A stretch of 64,000 nt of DNA from Mycoplasma yeatsii GM274B. Lineage in GTDB: Bacteria > Bacillota_I > Bacilli_A > Mycoplasmatales > Mycoplasmataceae. The translations under genes were made by a program, and so were the position numbers. Under the pieces are notes generated by a model, which made no database searches, was not told the DNA's origin, and saw only the letters and a list, made by a program, of their open reading frames with translations. The stretch covers positions 682,001-746,000 of the forward strand of contig NZ_CP007520.1 of assembly GCF_000875755.1 (NCBI RefSeq), read 5' to 3'. Below are positions 31,000 to 41,941 of this stretch, piece by piece; position 1 is the stretch's first letter; every line of letters starts with the position of its first letter.

Positions 31000-32829
31000 A
31001 TGAATAATCAAAAAATAATAAACATAGCCGTTATTGCTCACGTTGATGCAGGTAAATCAACATTAGTTGACGCATTATTAAAACAAGGTGGAGCATTTCG
31101 TGAAAATCAAGAAGTTGTAGCTCAAGTTATGGATTCAAACGATCAAGAACGTGAAAGAGGAATTACAATTTATTCTAAAAACTGTTCAATTAATTATAAG
31201 GATATCAAAATTAATATAGTTGATACTCCAGGACATGCTGATTTTTCAAGTGAAGTTGAACGTATCATGAAAACAGTTGATACAGTTATTCTGTTAGTCG
31301 ACTCAAGTGAAGGACCAATGCCTCAAACAAGGTTTGTTTTACAAAAAGCATTAGAAGTGGGATTAAAACCAATTTTATTTATTAATAAAATTGATAAAAA
31401 AGATCAAAGAGCAGAAGAAGTTGTTGAAGAAGTATTAGAACTATTCTTAGAATTAAATGCAACTGATGAACAACTAGATTTCACTACATTATATGGAATA
31501 GCAAGAGATGGTATTGCTCAATATTCCTTAGAAGAATTATCAGAAAATTTAGATCCTTTATTTGAAACAATTGTAAATCAAGTAGGAAGTTATCCATTAG
31601 AGTTAGCTAATAATAATTTAGTAATGCAAGTTTCAACTTTAGCTTATGACAGTTTTGTTGGAAGATTAGGAATTGGAAGAATTTTTGAAGGAACAATCAA
31701 AGAAAATCAAACTGTTACTATTGTAAAAAATGATGGTTCAATTAAACAAGGTAAAATTGCAAAATTAATGGTATATCAAGGTTTAAGTCGTGTTAATGTA
31801 AAACAAGCTAGTGCTGGAGATATTATTACTTTTGCAGGAATTGAAGATATTTCAATTGGAGATACTATTAATGAATTAAATGTAGTAAAACCAATGAAAC
31901 CAATTGTTATTGAAGAACCAACAATGTCAATGAACTTTTTAGTTAATACTTCACCTTTCGCTGGAAAAGCAGGAAAATTTGTAACTTCAAGAAATATTAA
32001 AGAACGTTTAGAAAAAGAAACTGAAGTTAACGTTGGTTTAAGAATTGAACCTTTAGAAAATTCAACTATTGAAGGATTTAAAGTACTAGGACGTGGTGAA
32101 TTACATATTTCCGTTTTAATTGAAGCTATGAGAAGAGAAGGATTTGAGCTTGCAGTAAGCAAACCTGAAGTTTTATTCCAAAGAGATCCAATGACCGGTG
32201 AACTATTAGAACCTATGGAAAAAGTTATTATAAATGTGCCTACTGAATATTCAGGAACTGTTATTAATAAATTAAACTTAAGAAAAGGTATCATGATGGA
32301 TATGGATTCTGATGGAATTAGAGATAAAATAGTTTACTCTGTTCCTTTAAGAGGATTAATTGGATTTAGAAGTGAATTTACAAACGATACTCACGGTGAA
32401 GGAATAATGGTTAAAAGTTCTATGGGGTTCCAATCTTACAAAGGTGAAATTGCTGGAAGACAAAATGGTGTGTTAGTTTCAATGGCTAACGGTAAAAGTT
32501 TACCTTATGCTTTAAATAACTTAGAAGATCGTGGAATTTTATTTATAGGTCCACAAGTTGATGTTTACGAAGGTATGATAATTGGACAACACTCACGAGA
32601 TAATGATTTAGATGTTAACCCAACAACAGGTAAAAAGTTAACAAACACTAGAGCAAGTGGAAGTGATGATGCAGTTAAATTAACTCCTCCTAGAAAATTA
32701 ACTCTAGAAGAAGCTTTAGAATATATTCAAGCTGATGAGTTAGTTGAAATAACACCAACTGATATTAGATTACGTAAGCGTTGATTGACTCAAGTTGAAA
32801 GAAAACAACATAGAAACGATAAATATTAA
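31000..32829 (+). CDS. typA: TypA/BipA ribosome-associated translational GTPase
   Basis: 609 aa, full family length. G1 AHVDAGKST, G2 RERGITI, G3 DTPGHAD, G4 NKIDKKD, followed by EF-G-like domains II, III and V and the C-terminal TypA domain (LRGLIGFRSEF, ARASGSDDA-like region). It binds the ribosome and aids 50S assembly and stress adaptation. The end is at 32829; a TGA Trp at position 595 would cut off the last 15 residues (WLTQVERKQHRNDKY). Begins 13 bp after the restriction gene; AGAGG ribosome site. Confidence 0.96.
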
Positions 32830-32890
32830 GGAAAAAATTATATTAAAAATTGATTATAAATTTTTAATCAAAAATACTCTAGAATAAATA

Positions 32891-32923
32891 AAAAAATGAG
32901 CAATTAAAGAATGCTCATTTTTT
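32891..32923 (+). terminator. Terminator of typA
   Basis: AAAATGAGCA / TGCTCATTTT stem followed by TTTT, 61 bp after the typA stop, also T-rich on the other strand, where small-RNA copy A terminates. Confidence 0.7.
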
Positions 32924-32930
32924 ATATATT

Positions 32931-33018
32931 AAAAAGAGAACCCAAGGTTCTCTTGCATGGATAGTAGTGTCACAGCAAAATTTGCTCACACACCTTTGCT
33001 ACGCCCTGTCCACGTCTT
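32931..33018 (-). ncRNA. Small structured RNA of unknown family, copy A
   Basis: About 88 nt on the minus strand. Promoter-like TATTAT at 33023-33028, then GACGTGGACAGGGCGTAGCA..., a long outer helix (CGTGGA with the ATCCATG near the 3' end), inner pairs GTAG/CTAC and GGTGT/ACAC, and a terminator AGAGAACC / GGTTCTCT + TTTTT at its 3' end. No peptide is encoded. It has a second copy 190 bp away. I do not recognise the family; the MCS4 small RNAs of M. capricolum, which occur as more than one gene copy, are a possibility from memory that I cannot check. Confidence 0.6.
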
Positions 33019-33125
33019 AAATATAATATATCATTTATAATTATTAAATACAATGTTTTTTATCGCATGGAATATTAAACAAAATGAAGCTTTAAATTTT
33101 TAATAGAAATACTCTAGAATAAATT

Positions 33126-33213
33126 AAAAAGAGAACCCAAGATTCTCTTGCATGGATAGTAGTGTCACAGCCCCGTTTGCTCTCACACCTTTGCTACGCC
33201 CTGATCCACGTCT
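33126..33213 (-). ncRNA. Small structured RNA of unknown family, copy B
   Basis: Same layout as copy A: TATTAT at 33219-33224, GACGTGGATCAGGGCGTAGCA, same helices, and a terminator AGAGAATC / GGTTCTCT + TTTTT. Differences from A lie mainly in the apical loop (CCCCG instead of AAAAT) and as compensatory-looking changes. The shared AAATACTCTAGAATAAA just 3' of each copy shows that the two were made by tandem duplication of a unit of about 230 bp. Confidence 0.6.
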
Positions 33214-33293
33214 TATGTATAATATATCATTTCTTTTTATTTGATTTGATATTTATTTCTTATATTATCTCTATTTGGAATCTAAAAGATTCT

Positions 33294-34709
33294 TTAGTCT
33301 TTTGTACTTTCTTTTTTATCTTTTAAAAAGTACAGACTACATATAACAAGTGCTAAAACTAAAGATATTGTCATGTAAAGATATGGATTTGTTATTAAAG
33401 CTTTATGTTGAGAATATAAATTTTTATTTCTTGGTTTTTTATAATTATTTATTTGAGGATTTTTTGTATTTTGATTTTGATTTGAGTAATTAATCGGTTT
33501 TTCTTCTTTTATATTAAGTTTAATTCTTTTCTCTCCATAAAATTTAGTTTTGAAATTATCTTTTACAGTAAGTATTAAATCGTCTTTTTCAATTCTATAA
33601 TCTAAAGCGGTGTTTAATCAAAATGATAGATCTGGTATGAAATTTTTAATATTTTTAATATTTTCTTTTTTAATATTTAACTCATTAATTTCAATTAGAT
33701 TACTTACATCAATTCTTTGAATAATTGGTAATTTTAAGTATAGACTTTTAATATCTTTTTCATATTTTTTACTGATAGGAATTTCTATAATAATTTCACT
33801 TTTATCGCTTCATTTAAACTTACCAAATTCTCTTTTTGAAAAATCTGTTAATTTTCAAGCACCAAAAATATTATTAATTTTATCTAAATAATTTTTATTT
33901 GTTTTTTGTAATTGTTTTTTGAATTCATTTTCAAGATCAGCTACAAGATATTCAAGTTGATCGATATTTTTATAATCTTTTATTTGATAAGGGATTGTTT
34001 TAATTGAATTTAAAACGGCTTTAGGGATTAAAAACTCGTATTTGACTTCTTTAACTGAATATTTTAATTGCGAAAATGGTGGAACTGGAAAATTGCTATG
34101 ATTTCATTCTCAATTTCTATAAACTTCAAAATCCATTGCTTCATAAATATTTAAAAGTTTTAGATTTTTATCATAACCACATTTTCATTGTGTATTAAAG
34201 TCATAAAAAGCAGATCTTATACTTTTTAAATCTTTTGGATCTTTAAAAAAGTCCATACGCACAATTCCTTCGTATTCTTTTTGATTCTCACAACCAAAAT
34301 TAAATTCATCTAAAAAATTACATACAACTTTTTTAGTTTGTTTTTGAATCTTTTTATCTTTATATTGATATAAATAATGTCTTTCAATATCGATATCAAA
34401 TGATATTTTCATATTTAATCCATCATTTAGATAATTTAAAAATTTGTCAGATATTTTAAAAGTAAAATGTTTTAAAAAGAAGTCTTTTAATAAAGCTCTA
34501 TTTCTTAGTCATTCTCTGCTGTATTTGTATGTGTTTTCATCAACTCTAGCATTATCATCAAATAAAACTGTTTTTTTATGATCTAATTTTTCAATAAACT
34601 CAAAACTATTTTTTTCAGATTCAATTTTGATATTTTGATTAGTACTATAATTTATTGAAGTTGGAACTATTTGACTAGTTGTAAAAAGTAATGGTAATAA
34701 GAATTTCAT
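33294..34709 (-). CDS. Bitopic membrane protein, function unknown
   Basis: 471 aa. N-terminal signal/anchor (MKFLLPLLFTTSQIVPTS), a long soluble region rich in Lys, Asp and Tyr, a low-complexity Asn/Gln/Lys linker (about 400-430) and a single C-terminal TM (YLYMTMSLVLALVICSLYF) followed by KDKKE. So most of the protein faces outside and it ends in the cytoplasm, like many mollicute surface proteins. Start: ATG 34709 chosen for the signal peptide; ATG 34730 is 7 codons upstream and also possible. No family recognised; no operon partner (rsmB starts 49 bp upstream and the next unit downstream is the small RNAs). Confidence 0.75.
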
Positions 34710-34757
34710 ATTTATGTTCACACCCCTCATTAAAGTGTTAGATAAAAAAGAAAAAAA

Positions 34758-36029
34758 TTACCCTTTAAATGATAATTTTTTCATTTTACATATATAAAAC
34801 CCATCAGTGTTTGATTCAAAACCAAAAATTTGTTGTTCAAAAACTTTAATCATATCTTTATGTTTGTTTAAAAACTTAGTAATTTGATTATCATTTTCTT
34901 GTTTGTTAATTGTGCATGTAGAATAAACCATTTCACCATTAACTTTTAAATTTTTATAAGCATTTTCAAGTAATTGCTCTTGAAGTTTAACAGTAGCTTT
35001 TAATTGATTAAAATCTAAATTTAATTTAATTTCAGGCTTTCTTTTAAAAACTCCAAATCCTGAACAAGGAGCATCCAATAATATATAATCAAAAAATTCT
35101 TGTTTATTAATATCTCGAGCGTCCATATTAATTAGTTCGATATTATTACATCCTAAACGTTTAATATTATCTTTAATTAAACTTAATTTATTTTCACTAA
35201 TTTCATTACCAATAACACTACCTGTATTTTGTAAAATACTACTAATATGAGTAAGTTTACCACCAGGAGCAGAACACATATCTAATACATTAGAATTTAA
35301 GCTTGGATTTAAAATATTTGCAACTAAAATCGAAGCTTTATCTTGAATAGTAATTAAACCGTTTTTATACATTTCAGTATTTACAATTGATTTATTAGCG
35401 ATTAAACAATCTTTAACATCGGTTTTTTCTAAACTAAATTCATCTTTATACTTATTAAAAAACTCATCAGTTAAAATTTTTAAAGTGTTAACTCTAAAAT
35501 AAATTCTAGGAATTTTAATATTATCAACTACAATTTGATCTAAAATGTCTTTATTGTATTGTTGTTTTAACATTAAATATAAACTATATGGAAAAGAATT
35601 TTTAATACATAATTCTAAGTCTTTATTTTTTAAATTAACGTTGCTGAACTCAGTGATATTTTTACTAAATTTATTTAAAACTGCATTCACAAAACCTGAA
35701 GTTTTACGATTTATTTTTTTAGCTACTTCAACTGATTCATTAACTATTGCATAATTAGGAATTGCATCTAAAAAGATAAATTGATAAATCGAAAGTCATA
35801 AAAGTATTTGAATTTCTTTACTAGTTTTTTTACTATCAATTAATTTATCGGTAATATGTTTTAAATAAATTTGATTAGAAATAACTCCGTGAACAATATT
35901 AAAAATTAGATCTTTATCTTGTTTAGAAATATTGGTTTGATTTGATAAAGAGTTTAATAAAATATTAGAATAAGATTTATTAATAAAAACTTTTTTTAAA
36001 ATATTAAAAGCTATTTGTCTAGAATTCAT
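34758..36029 (-). CDS. rsmB: 16S rRNA cytosine-967 methyltransferase RsmB
   Basis: 423 aa. N-terminal NusB-like helical domain (residues about 1-140) plus SAM-dependent methylase: DMCSAPGGKL (motif I), NMDAR, LLDAPCSGFG (motif IV with one catalytic Cys) and YSTCTINKQEND (motif VI with the second Cys). It makes m5C967 on free 16S rRNA. First Met at 36029 lies inside the gmk 3' end (11-bp overlap), giving a rsmD-gmk-rsmB operon. One TGA (Trp) codon at LLWLSIYQ. Confidence 0.93.
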
Positions 36030-36915
36030 GATTGTGGTGTTTTTGTTCGATACTAAAGAAATTAATTTTAAACATTAATTTTTGAATTTTAAAATCAACA
36101 AAATCTTTATCTAATAGTTTAGAAAAATCTCCATGACCTAAAACTTTATGATAAACCTTACGAGTTAGAAGTTTGATTAAATATTTCTCTGCGTCAAATT
36201 TTTTAGCTTCTTGTTTTTCTTTTTCATTTCTTGCAAGTAATTTAACGTTTGTTTCTCAGTTGTTTACAAAATACATGTAGTTTTCTTTTACAATTTCTTC
36301 AACGATTTTTTCTAATCTTTCATAAACTGTAGGACCTTTAATATTAGTTAATCCTTCTAAGTGTAAAACATCAGTAATTTTAGCAACGGCATTATCAACA
36401 CTATCATTTTCAATTACATATTGATAATTGTGTTTTAAAGGAATTTCTAATAAAGCTTTATCTAATCTTGCTTTAACTTTATCTTCAGTTTCAGTTTGTC
36501 TTCCTCTAATTCTTTGAGCTAAATCATTTAATGTTGGAGGCATTAAAAATATTGATAAAGTGTTTCCTTCTTTATTTAAAACTTGAGTAGCTCCATCTAC
36601 TTCAATTTCTAAAATTACGTTATAACCTTTTTCTAGTTCTTGTTCTACATATTTTCTAGGTGTTCCATAAGAATTACCTACAAAATGTGCATATTCAATT
36701 AATTCATCATTAACAATTGCTTTTGCAAACTCATCATTTGAAACAAAGTGATAGTTAACTCCATCAACTTCACCAACTCTAGGTTGACGTGTTGTCATTG
36801 AAACTGAATATTTTAATTTTAAATCTGGATTGTTTAATAATACTGAATTAACTGAACCTTTTCCAACTCCACTTGGTCCTGAAATAATAATCATTTTACC
36901 TTTTTTATTAGCCAT
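36019..36915 (-). CDS. gmk: Guanylate kinase with about 90-residue C-terminal extension
   Basis: 298 aa, while typical Gmk is about 205. Residues 1-205 are a complete guanylate kinase: P-loop SGPSGVGKGSV, the SMTTRQPRVGE stretch (Arg/Gly lid) and FLMPPTLNDLAQRIRGR. Then a TGA (Trp) codon at 36256 leads into an extra basic, helical C-terminal domain (WETNVKLLARNEKEKQEA... to QKHHNHEF). The extension overlaps the rsmB start. It phosphorylates GMP/dGMP. Whether the tail binds RNA or a partner is unknown. Confidence 0.92.
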
Positions 36916-36919
36916 AATT

Positions 36920-37489
36920 CTATTCTTCTCCTCATCTTAAAAAGTATAAAAATTTATTTTTGCAATCTTTAAAACGTAATAATTCTAATTTAGATAATTT
37001 TTCTAAATCTAATTTTTCACCAGCTTCGCAAACTATAATTGCTCAAGGATTTAAAATATTGTTATCTATTAAATAATTAATAATTTCATAATAATAATCC
37101 ATGTAATTTTCATGAGCAAACGGTGGGTCTAAAAACACCAGATCAACTTTTTGATTCGTTACTTTTAATAATTCTAAAAGCTGTAGGTAATCATTTTGAT
37201 ATAACACATAATCTGATTTATCAATTCTAGATAAATTTTGTTTTATTATCTCAATTGCGTGCTTGCTGTTGTCATTGATTATAGCATATCTCACACCTCA
37301 GCTTAAAGATTCAATTGACAACGATCCACTACCTGCAAATAAATCTAAACTAGTCTTATTTTCAAAAATAAAATAGTTATTTAAAATGTTAAACATATCT
37401 TCTTTTATTCTTGTAAGTGTTGGTCGCGTTTGTCGAGAATCTAAAGTTTTAAGTTTCATCTTTTTATACTTACCAGCTATTATATGCAT
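36920..37489 (-). CDS. rsmD: 16S rRNA guanine-966 N2-methyltransferase RsmD
   Basis: 189 aa. SAM-binding LDLFAGSGSLSIE (motif I) and catalytic LVFLDPPFAHE (motif IV, DPPF) are clear, with RPTLTRIKEDMFNIL near the N-terminus characteristic of RsmD. Two TGA Trp codons (LSWGVR, LRWGEE) would otherwise split the gene. Ends 4 bp before the gmk start. A plus-strand gene (def) starts 78 bp away, so this spacer is a divergent promoter region. Confidence 0.93.
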
Positions 37490-37566
37490 ACTTATTCTCC
37501 TATAGATAATTTATAATATTATAACAAATACTAGTTTGCTATAATATGAATAAATGAGGTGTAAAT

Positions 37567-38169
37567 ATGGATATTAAAAAGGGTTTATTACAAAACGATA
37601 GGCCTTCAAATTCTTGACTATTTAAAGATACTAATAAAGAAGTAATTAGAAATACTTGTAAACAAATTAAAGATCCTACAAATCTAACTCAAGAAGAAGA
37701 ATTAGTTATGAAAAAATTAATTGATTTTGTTGTAGTTAGTCAAGATGAAAATGAAAATAAAAAAGATTCAGATGATTATTTAAGACCAGCAGTTGGATTA
37801 GCTGCTCCTCAAATCGGATCAAATATTGATATGTTTTATGTTAGATTTAATTGAGATGAAAATGATATTGAAGAATATGCAATGATTAATACAAAACTTA
37901 TTTCAAAATCATCTCAAATTGTAGCTTTAAAAGATGGAGAAGGTTGTTTAAGTGTCGATCAAGATCACACTGGAATTGTACCTAGATCTTATAAAATAGT
38001 TGTTGAAGGTTATGATTGATTAACTAAACAATATGTGACTTTAACTTTAAGAGGGTATCATGCAATAGTGTTTCAACATGAAATGGAACATAACATTGGA
38101 AAACTATATTATGATCGAATTAACAAACAAGATCCTATGTTTTGTAAAGATGACTGAATACTTTTATAA
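37567..38169 (+). CDS. def: Peptide deformylase
   Basis: 200 aa. Metal-binding motifs: GLAAPQIG (Gln/Gly), EGCLSVDQD (Cys ligand) and FQHEMEHNIG (two His and catalytic Glu). It removes formyl groups from new proteins. Five TGA Trp codons. GAGGTG precedes the ATG at 37567. Monocistronic; its terminator has been split by IS copy 2, 11 bp after the stop. Confidence 0.95.
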
Positions 38170-38216
38170 AATCAAGCAAAGAGAGTAGGACAAAGTTATT
38201 AGACTCCCTAAGGGAT

Positions 38217-38246
38217 AGACCCCCTAGGGGGTCTATTTTTTTTCAA
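38217..38246 (+). terminator. Inward hairpin terminator at the IS left end (copy 2)
   Basis: Same 18-bp GC-rich palindrome and T-run as in copy 1, upstream of the transposase start. Confidence 0.8.
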
Positions 38247-38259
38247 AAAAGGAGTATTT

Positions 38260-39540
38260 ATGAAAAGAGGAAAGCAACTAAGTGTAAGTGAGTGGTTAGA
38301 AGTATTTAAGCACTACAAAGAATATTTATCTCAAAATATTACTAAAAAAGAATTTTGTTATATTTATAGCAAAATTAGAAATTCTGAAAATTATTTACTT
38401 TCAGAAGAAGCCTTCTGATATTTATCTAGAAAATATAAAGATTATAATTTAGGTATGGAACTAAAAGAATCACAAACAGGAAAAGCACCTAAAAAAGGTA
38501 AAGGATCAGGTAGACCTAGAAAGAACAAAGAAGAATATGATAAACAAAGAAACGAAGTGATTAAAGAGATTGATCGCGAAGTTTTAGAATGGTTAATAAC
38601 AGACCTTTTTAAAGAAGATATTTTAAAGAAAAATAAGGTTGACAATCTAGATGAACTGATAGAAAAAATTAAGAAAAAATTTGGAGAAAATATTTCTAAC
38701 AAGGAAATAATGAAAATTCTTGGAATACCTAAATCAACTTTTTACTACAAAATCAAGAAACAATCAAAAGATAAGAAAGAAGCTGTTATAGAACACGCAG
38801 AAATAATTAGAGAAGCTTTTGCAAAACAAAACGGAAGATATGGTAGAGAAAGGCTATCAGCATATATTTTCAAGACATATGGCATTATTATTAACCCTAG
38901 AACACTAGGAAGAGCAATGAATAAATTAGGTCTTTTCTGTCACGTAAGAACAACGTGCAAGAAAAAGCGTGAATCAAAAAATACTAACGTGTATTATCCA
39001 AATATTGCTAATAGAGATTATAATGGACTACAAAACGATATTTATGCAAGTGATGTTAGTTACATTCCTGCTCCAATAGATGTAGAAGGAAGACATGTTT
39101 ATTTATCTATCGTAATTCATCACAAAACAAAGAAAATTGTTAGTTATAATTTATCCATATATAATGACACTAATTTAATTATGACTCACATTAGAAAAAC
39201 AAAATTTCCTAAAAACTTTATTATTCACACAGACCATGGTGTAACATATTCATCGAATGAATATCTTGAGTATATAAAGCAACGAGGTGGAGTGGTGTCA
39301 ATGTCAAGAATAGGTAACTCTCTAGACAATAGAGAAGCTGAATATTTCTTTTCAATTTTAAAATCAGAAATGTTTTATAACTTTGAAAAGAAAGTAAAAG
39401 AAATGACTTTTAGTGAACTAAAAGAATGTATTAAAAATTTCATTGAGTGATATAACAATGAAAGAATATTAAAAAAATTCAAATGAAAAACACCTCAAGA
39501 ACTATGAGGTGTGTATAATAAACATAACTATTTAGTCTAA
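38260..39540 (+). CDS. IS3-family transposase (single ORF), copy 2
   Basis: 426 aa, same sequence as copy 1: HTH region, basic linker, and DDE triad (ASDVSYIP, IIHTDHGVT, SLDNREAEYFF). Complete; in-frame TGA codons are Trp. Since it is intact in both copies, the element is probably still able to move. Confidence 0.93.
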
Positions 39541-39595
39541 TAATTTTGTCCCGGTTTCAAATGCTTGGTTTTTTCTTTTTAATAAAAAAGAAAAG

Positions 39596-40531
39596 TTATT
39601 GAGAATTTCTCTTAACTTTTCATTTAATTTCTTTTTCAAATGATAGTGTTTTAATTCTTGAAATAATTCTTTCAATTTTAATTTCTTCAACTGATGGATC
39701 TATATTATCAGCATATTTTTTATTAGTAGTTTTAATTCTTAAATTTTCTTTTAGTTGCTTAATTGAAAAATTAGAAGTAAAGAATGTCATTTTTTTATTT
39801 TCCATTCTATAATTTAATACTTCAAATAAAAAGTCATCACGTGATCAAGAAGACAAGTTTTCTCCACCAATATCATCTAAAAATAACACATCAACGTTTT
39901 TTAAATTTTCAACAATTTCTAGTCCTTTTTTACTTGTTCCATTAAAAGATCTTCTTACTTTATCAATAACTGATCTTAATGTACAAAACACAACTTTATA
40001 ATCTTTAGATGAAAAAGTATTAGCTAGAATTTTAAAAATATAAGTTTTACCAACTCCAGGAGGACCATATAAATAAATACCTTTATGATTCCCTTTTTTT
40101 TGATTTTCTAAAGCGTATTTTAAAATCTTTGCTTTTTCTTTTTTTTCATTATTAGTTAATAAATTAAATTCTTCATTTGTTAATTCACTAAAATAATAAT
40201 CTTTTGCAACTATAGAAAAATCTTTAACATCAAAATCAGTATATAAATAATTGTTTATAATTTTATCTAATTCTTGTTGTTGAAGTTTATGAACACAAGC
40301 GGTATTTTGAATATAAAAACGACCATTTTCAAAAACAATATTTACTTGATTACCCTTAGGGTTTTGCACACATTCTTTGTTAATATCACACTCTTTATAA
40401 AATAATAAAAAATCATCTAATATATCTTGATTTTTTAAAAGCACCTCATCGGTGATAGGTGTTTGACTTTTTTGTGATTCAATGATTAAACTATTTATTT
40501 TTTTATTATTCTTATATTTTTCTAGTTGCAT
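39596..40531 (-). CDS. dnaI: Primosomal helicase loader DnaI-like AAA+ ATPase
   Basis: 311 aa. The N-terminal about 130 residues bind helicase in relatives; the AAA+ core has Walker A YLYGPPGVGKTY and Walker B VLFLDDIGGE, sensor SRDDFLFEVLNYR and RIISRIKTLS (arginine finger region). It loads the replicative helicase at origins. Ribosome site AGGAG directly upstream of ATG 40531. Preceded by dnaB with 9 bp gap, giving the classical dnaB-dnaI replication pair. A TGA Trp codon precedes the last 8 residues. Confidence 0.9.
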
Positions 40532-40540
40532 ATTATTCTC

Positions 40541-41776
40541 CTATAAAAGTGCTTCAAGTTCTTCAAAAATAGTTGTATTTTGAGATAATTGTTCATTTAA
40601 AAAATCATTTGCTAAATTAGATTCTAATAGATCGTTTGTTTGAATTATTTTATCAACATGAGCTGAACTATTTTTGATCTTTTTCAAGTAAGTCATTGTT
40701 TTTTCAGTGCTTTTTATATTTTTTTCATATAAAGTTTTAGCTATTTTTTGAATATATTTAACTACGATAGATCCATTATTTTTTTTATAACTAAAATCAA
40801 TTAAACAATTAATAATTCCATCATTAAATTTGTATGTGTTTTTAATATTATCAATCGCATGAGCTCAAGCTGATAAATCAATATTATACTTAGCTTTACA
40901 ATAATCATTTCAATGCATGTTATCAATAATTTGAATCATGTTTTGTTGATTTTGAGTTTTTTTAGTATTAGTTTTATTTTTTTGTTTTTCACTTGTAACT
41001 AAAGAAATTAATTCTCTTTCAAGTAAGATTAAATCAATTGATTTTTTATCAAAATCATATGAATTATTAATTAATAAAATTACTTCATTTTCAGTTAATT
41101 TTTTAATAATTAAAACATCAACAAGTATTTTTGCGAGATTTTCAGAACATAGATCTATAGTAATGTTTTGTTCTTTTAATTTAGTATCAATGTAATTTAC
41201 ATCTAAAACTTCTTTTAATTTTTCACAATTTGATGAATTAACTTTTAAGCTTGTTTTGTATTTTTTAGAATCATTCATAAATGAATAGTCAATGATATCA
41301 GCAAAATCAATATGAACTTCTTCAAATTCATCTTGATTAATTTTATTAACACCTTTTAACATAAACTTAGTAATTTCATAATTTTGTTCATCTAAAGTTT
41401 TTTCTAATAAATTATTTAAATAATCATTATTAAAAAAGTCTTTGCTTTTTAAAGGTGAAATTATTTGAAATTTAACTAGTTTTGATTGATCTTTTTTAAC
41501 ATAAACTTTAACAAGATTTAATGCATTTAAAATATCTAAAGCATCAACAATTTCTTTATGAGTCATTTGAGTAATACTACATAGTCTTTCTTCATCTAAT
41601 CCTTGGTTTTTTAATTTAGAAGTGATGATATTTTCTTGAATCAATGTTAAAAATAAACTAACTGTTTTAGCTCCAATTAATGGTTGATATAAACATGTTA
41701 AGGTTTTGTATTCTTCAGCATCCAAAATTGGTGGACTATCTACTGAATATTTAAAGCCTTTTTTTAAAACTTCCAT
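40541..41776 (-). CDS. dnaB: Replication initiation and membrane attachment protein DnaB-like (DnaD/DnaB family)
   Basis: 411 aa. Not the hexameric helicase but the Gram-positive/mollicute DnaB primosome component. An N-terminal winged-helix-like segment (CSITQMTHKEIVDAL) is followed by a helical DnaB/DnaD2 region near the C-terminus (WNDYCKAKYNI and KWNxYxKxxx-like motif). No membrane segment is visible here. One TGA Trp codon closes the frame in the standard code. Works with DnaI to load helicase. Confidence 0.85.
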
Positions 41777-41941
41777 AATAATCCCCCTAATGCTTTTATA
41801 TTAATAATATTAATATGTTTTAACCTTAAAATATTTTTAAAAGATTTAAATATTTTTCAATGTTATTTTCGTTTTATAACACAATTAAAAATAACTATTT
41901 AACATAGTGTTTAATATATGTTTTCCACTTTTCAACAACAG

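Larger units (their letters stand above)
38181..39558 (+). mobile_element. IS3-family insertion sequence, copy 2 (1378 bp)
   Basis: Identical to copy 1 as far as I compared, in the same orientation, offset exactly 18080 bp. Flanked by a 3-bp duplication AAA (38178-38180, 39559-39561). The pair are direct repeats around pfkA, pyk, typA, rsmD, gmk, rsmB and def. Identity implies recent transposition. Confidence 0.95.
38171..39572. terminator. def/dnaI terminator hairpin split by IS copy 2
   Basis: Removing the IS and one copy of the AAA duplication restores ATCAAGC-AAAT-GCTTGGTTTTTT: a 7-bp stem with a tetraloop and T-run that would end def on the plus strand. The IS entered exactly in the loop. 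Readthrough from def would now meet the IS's own inward terminator at 38217. Confidence 0.55.

Noticed and set aside
31776..32294. Open frame of 172 codons antisense to typA
   Set aside because: Mirror of the typA reading frame, no ribosome site, composition (Ser/Ile/Thr-rich) as expected for an antisense shadow.
32931..33213. Tandem repeats as a CRISPR array or signal-recognition-particle RNA
   Set aside because: Only two copies, each with promoter and terminator and no spacers; the conserved SRP RNA loop sequence is absent.
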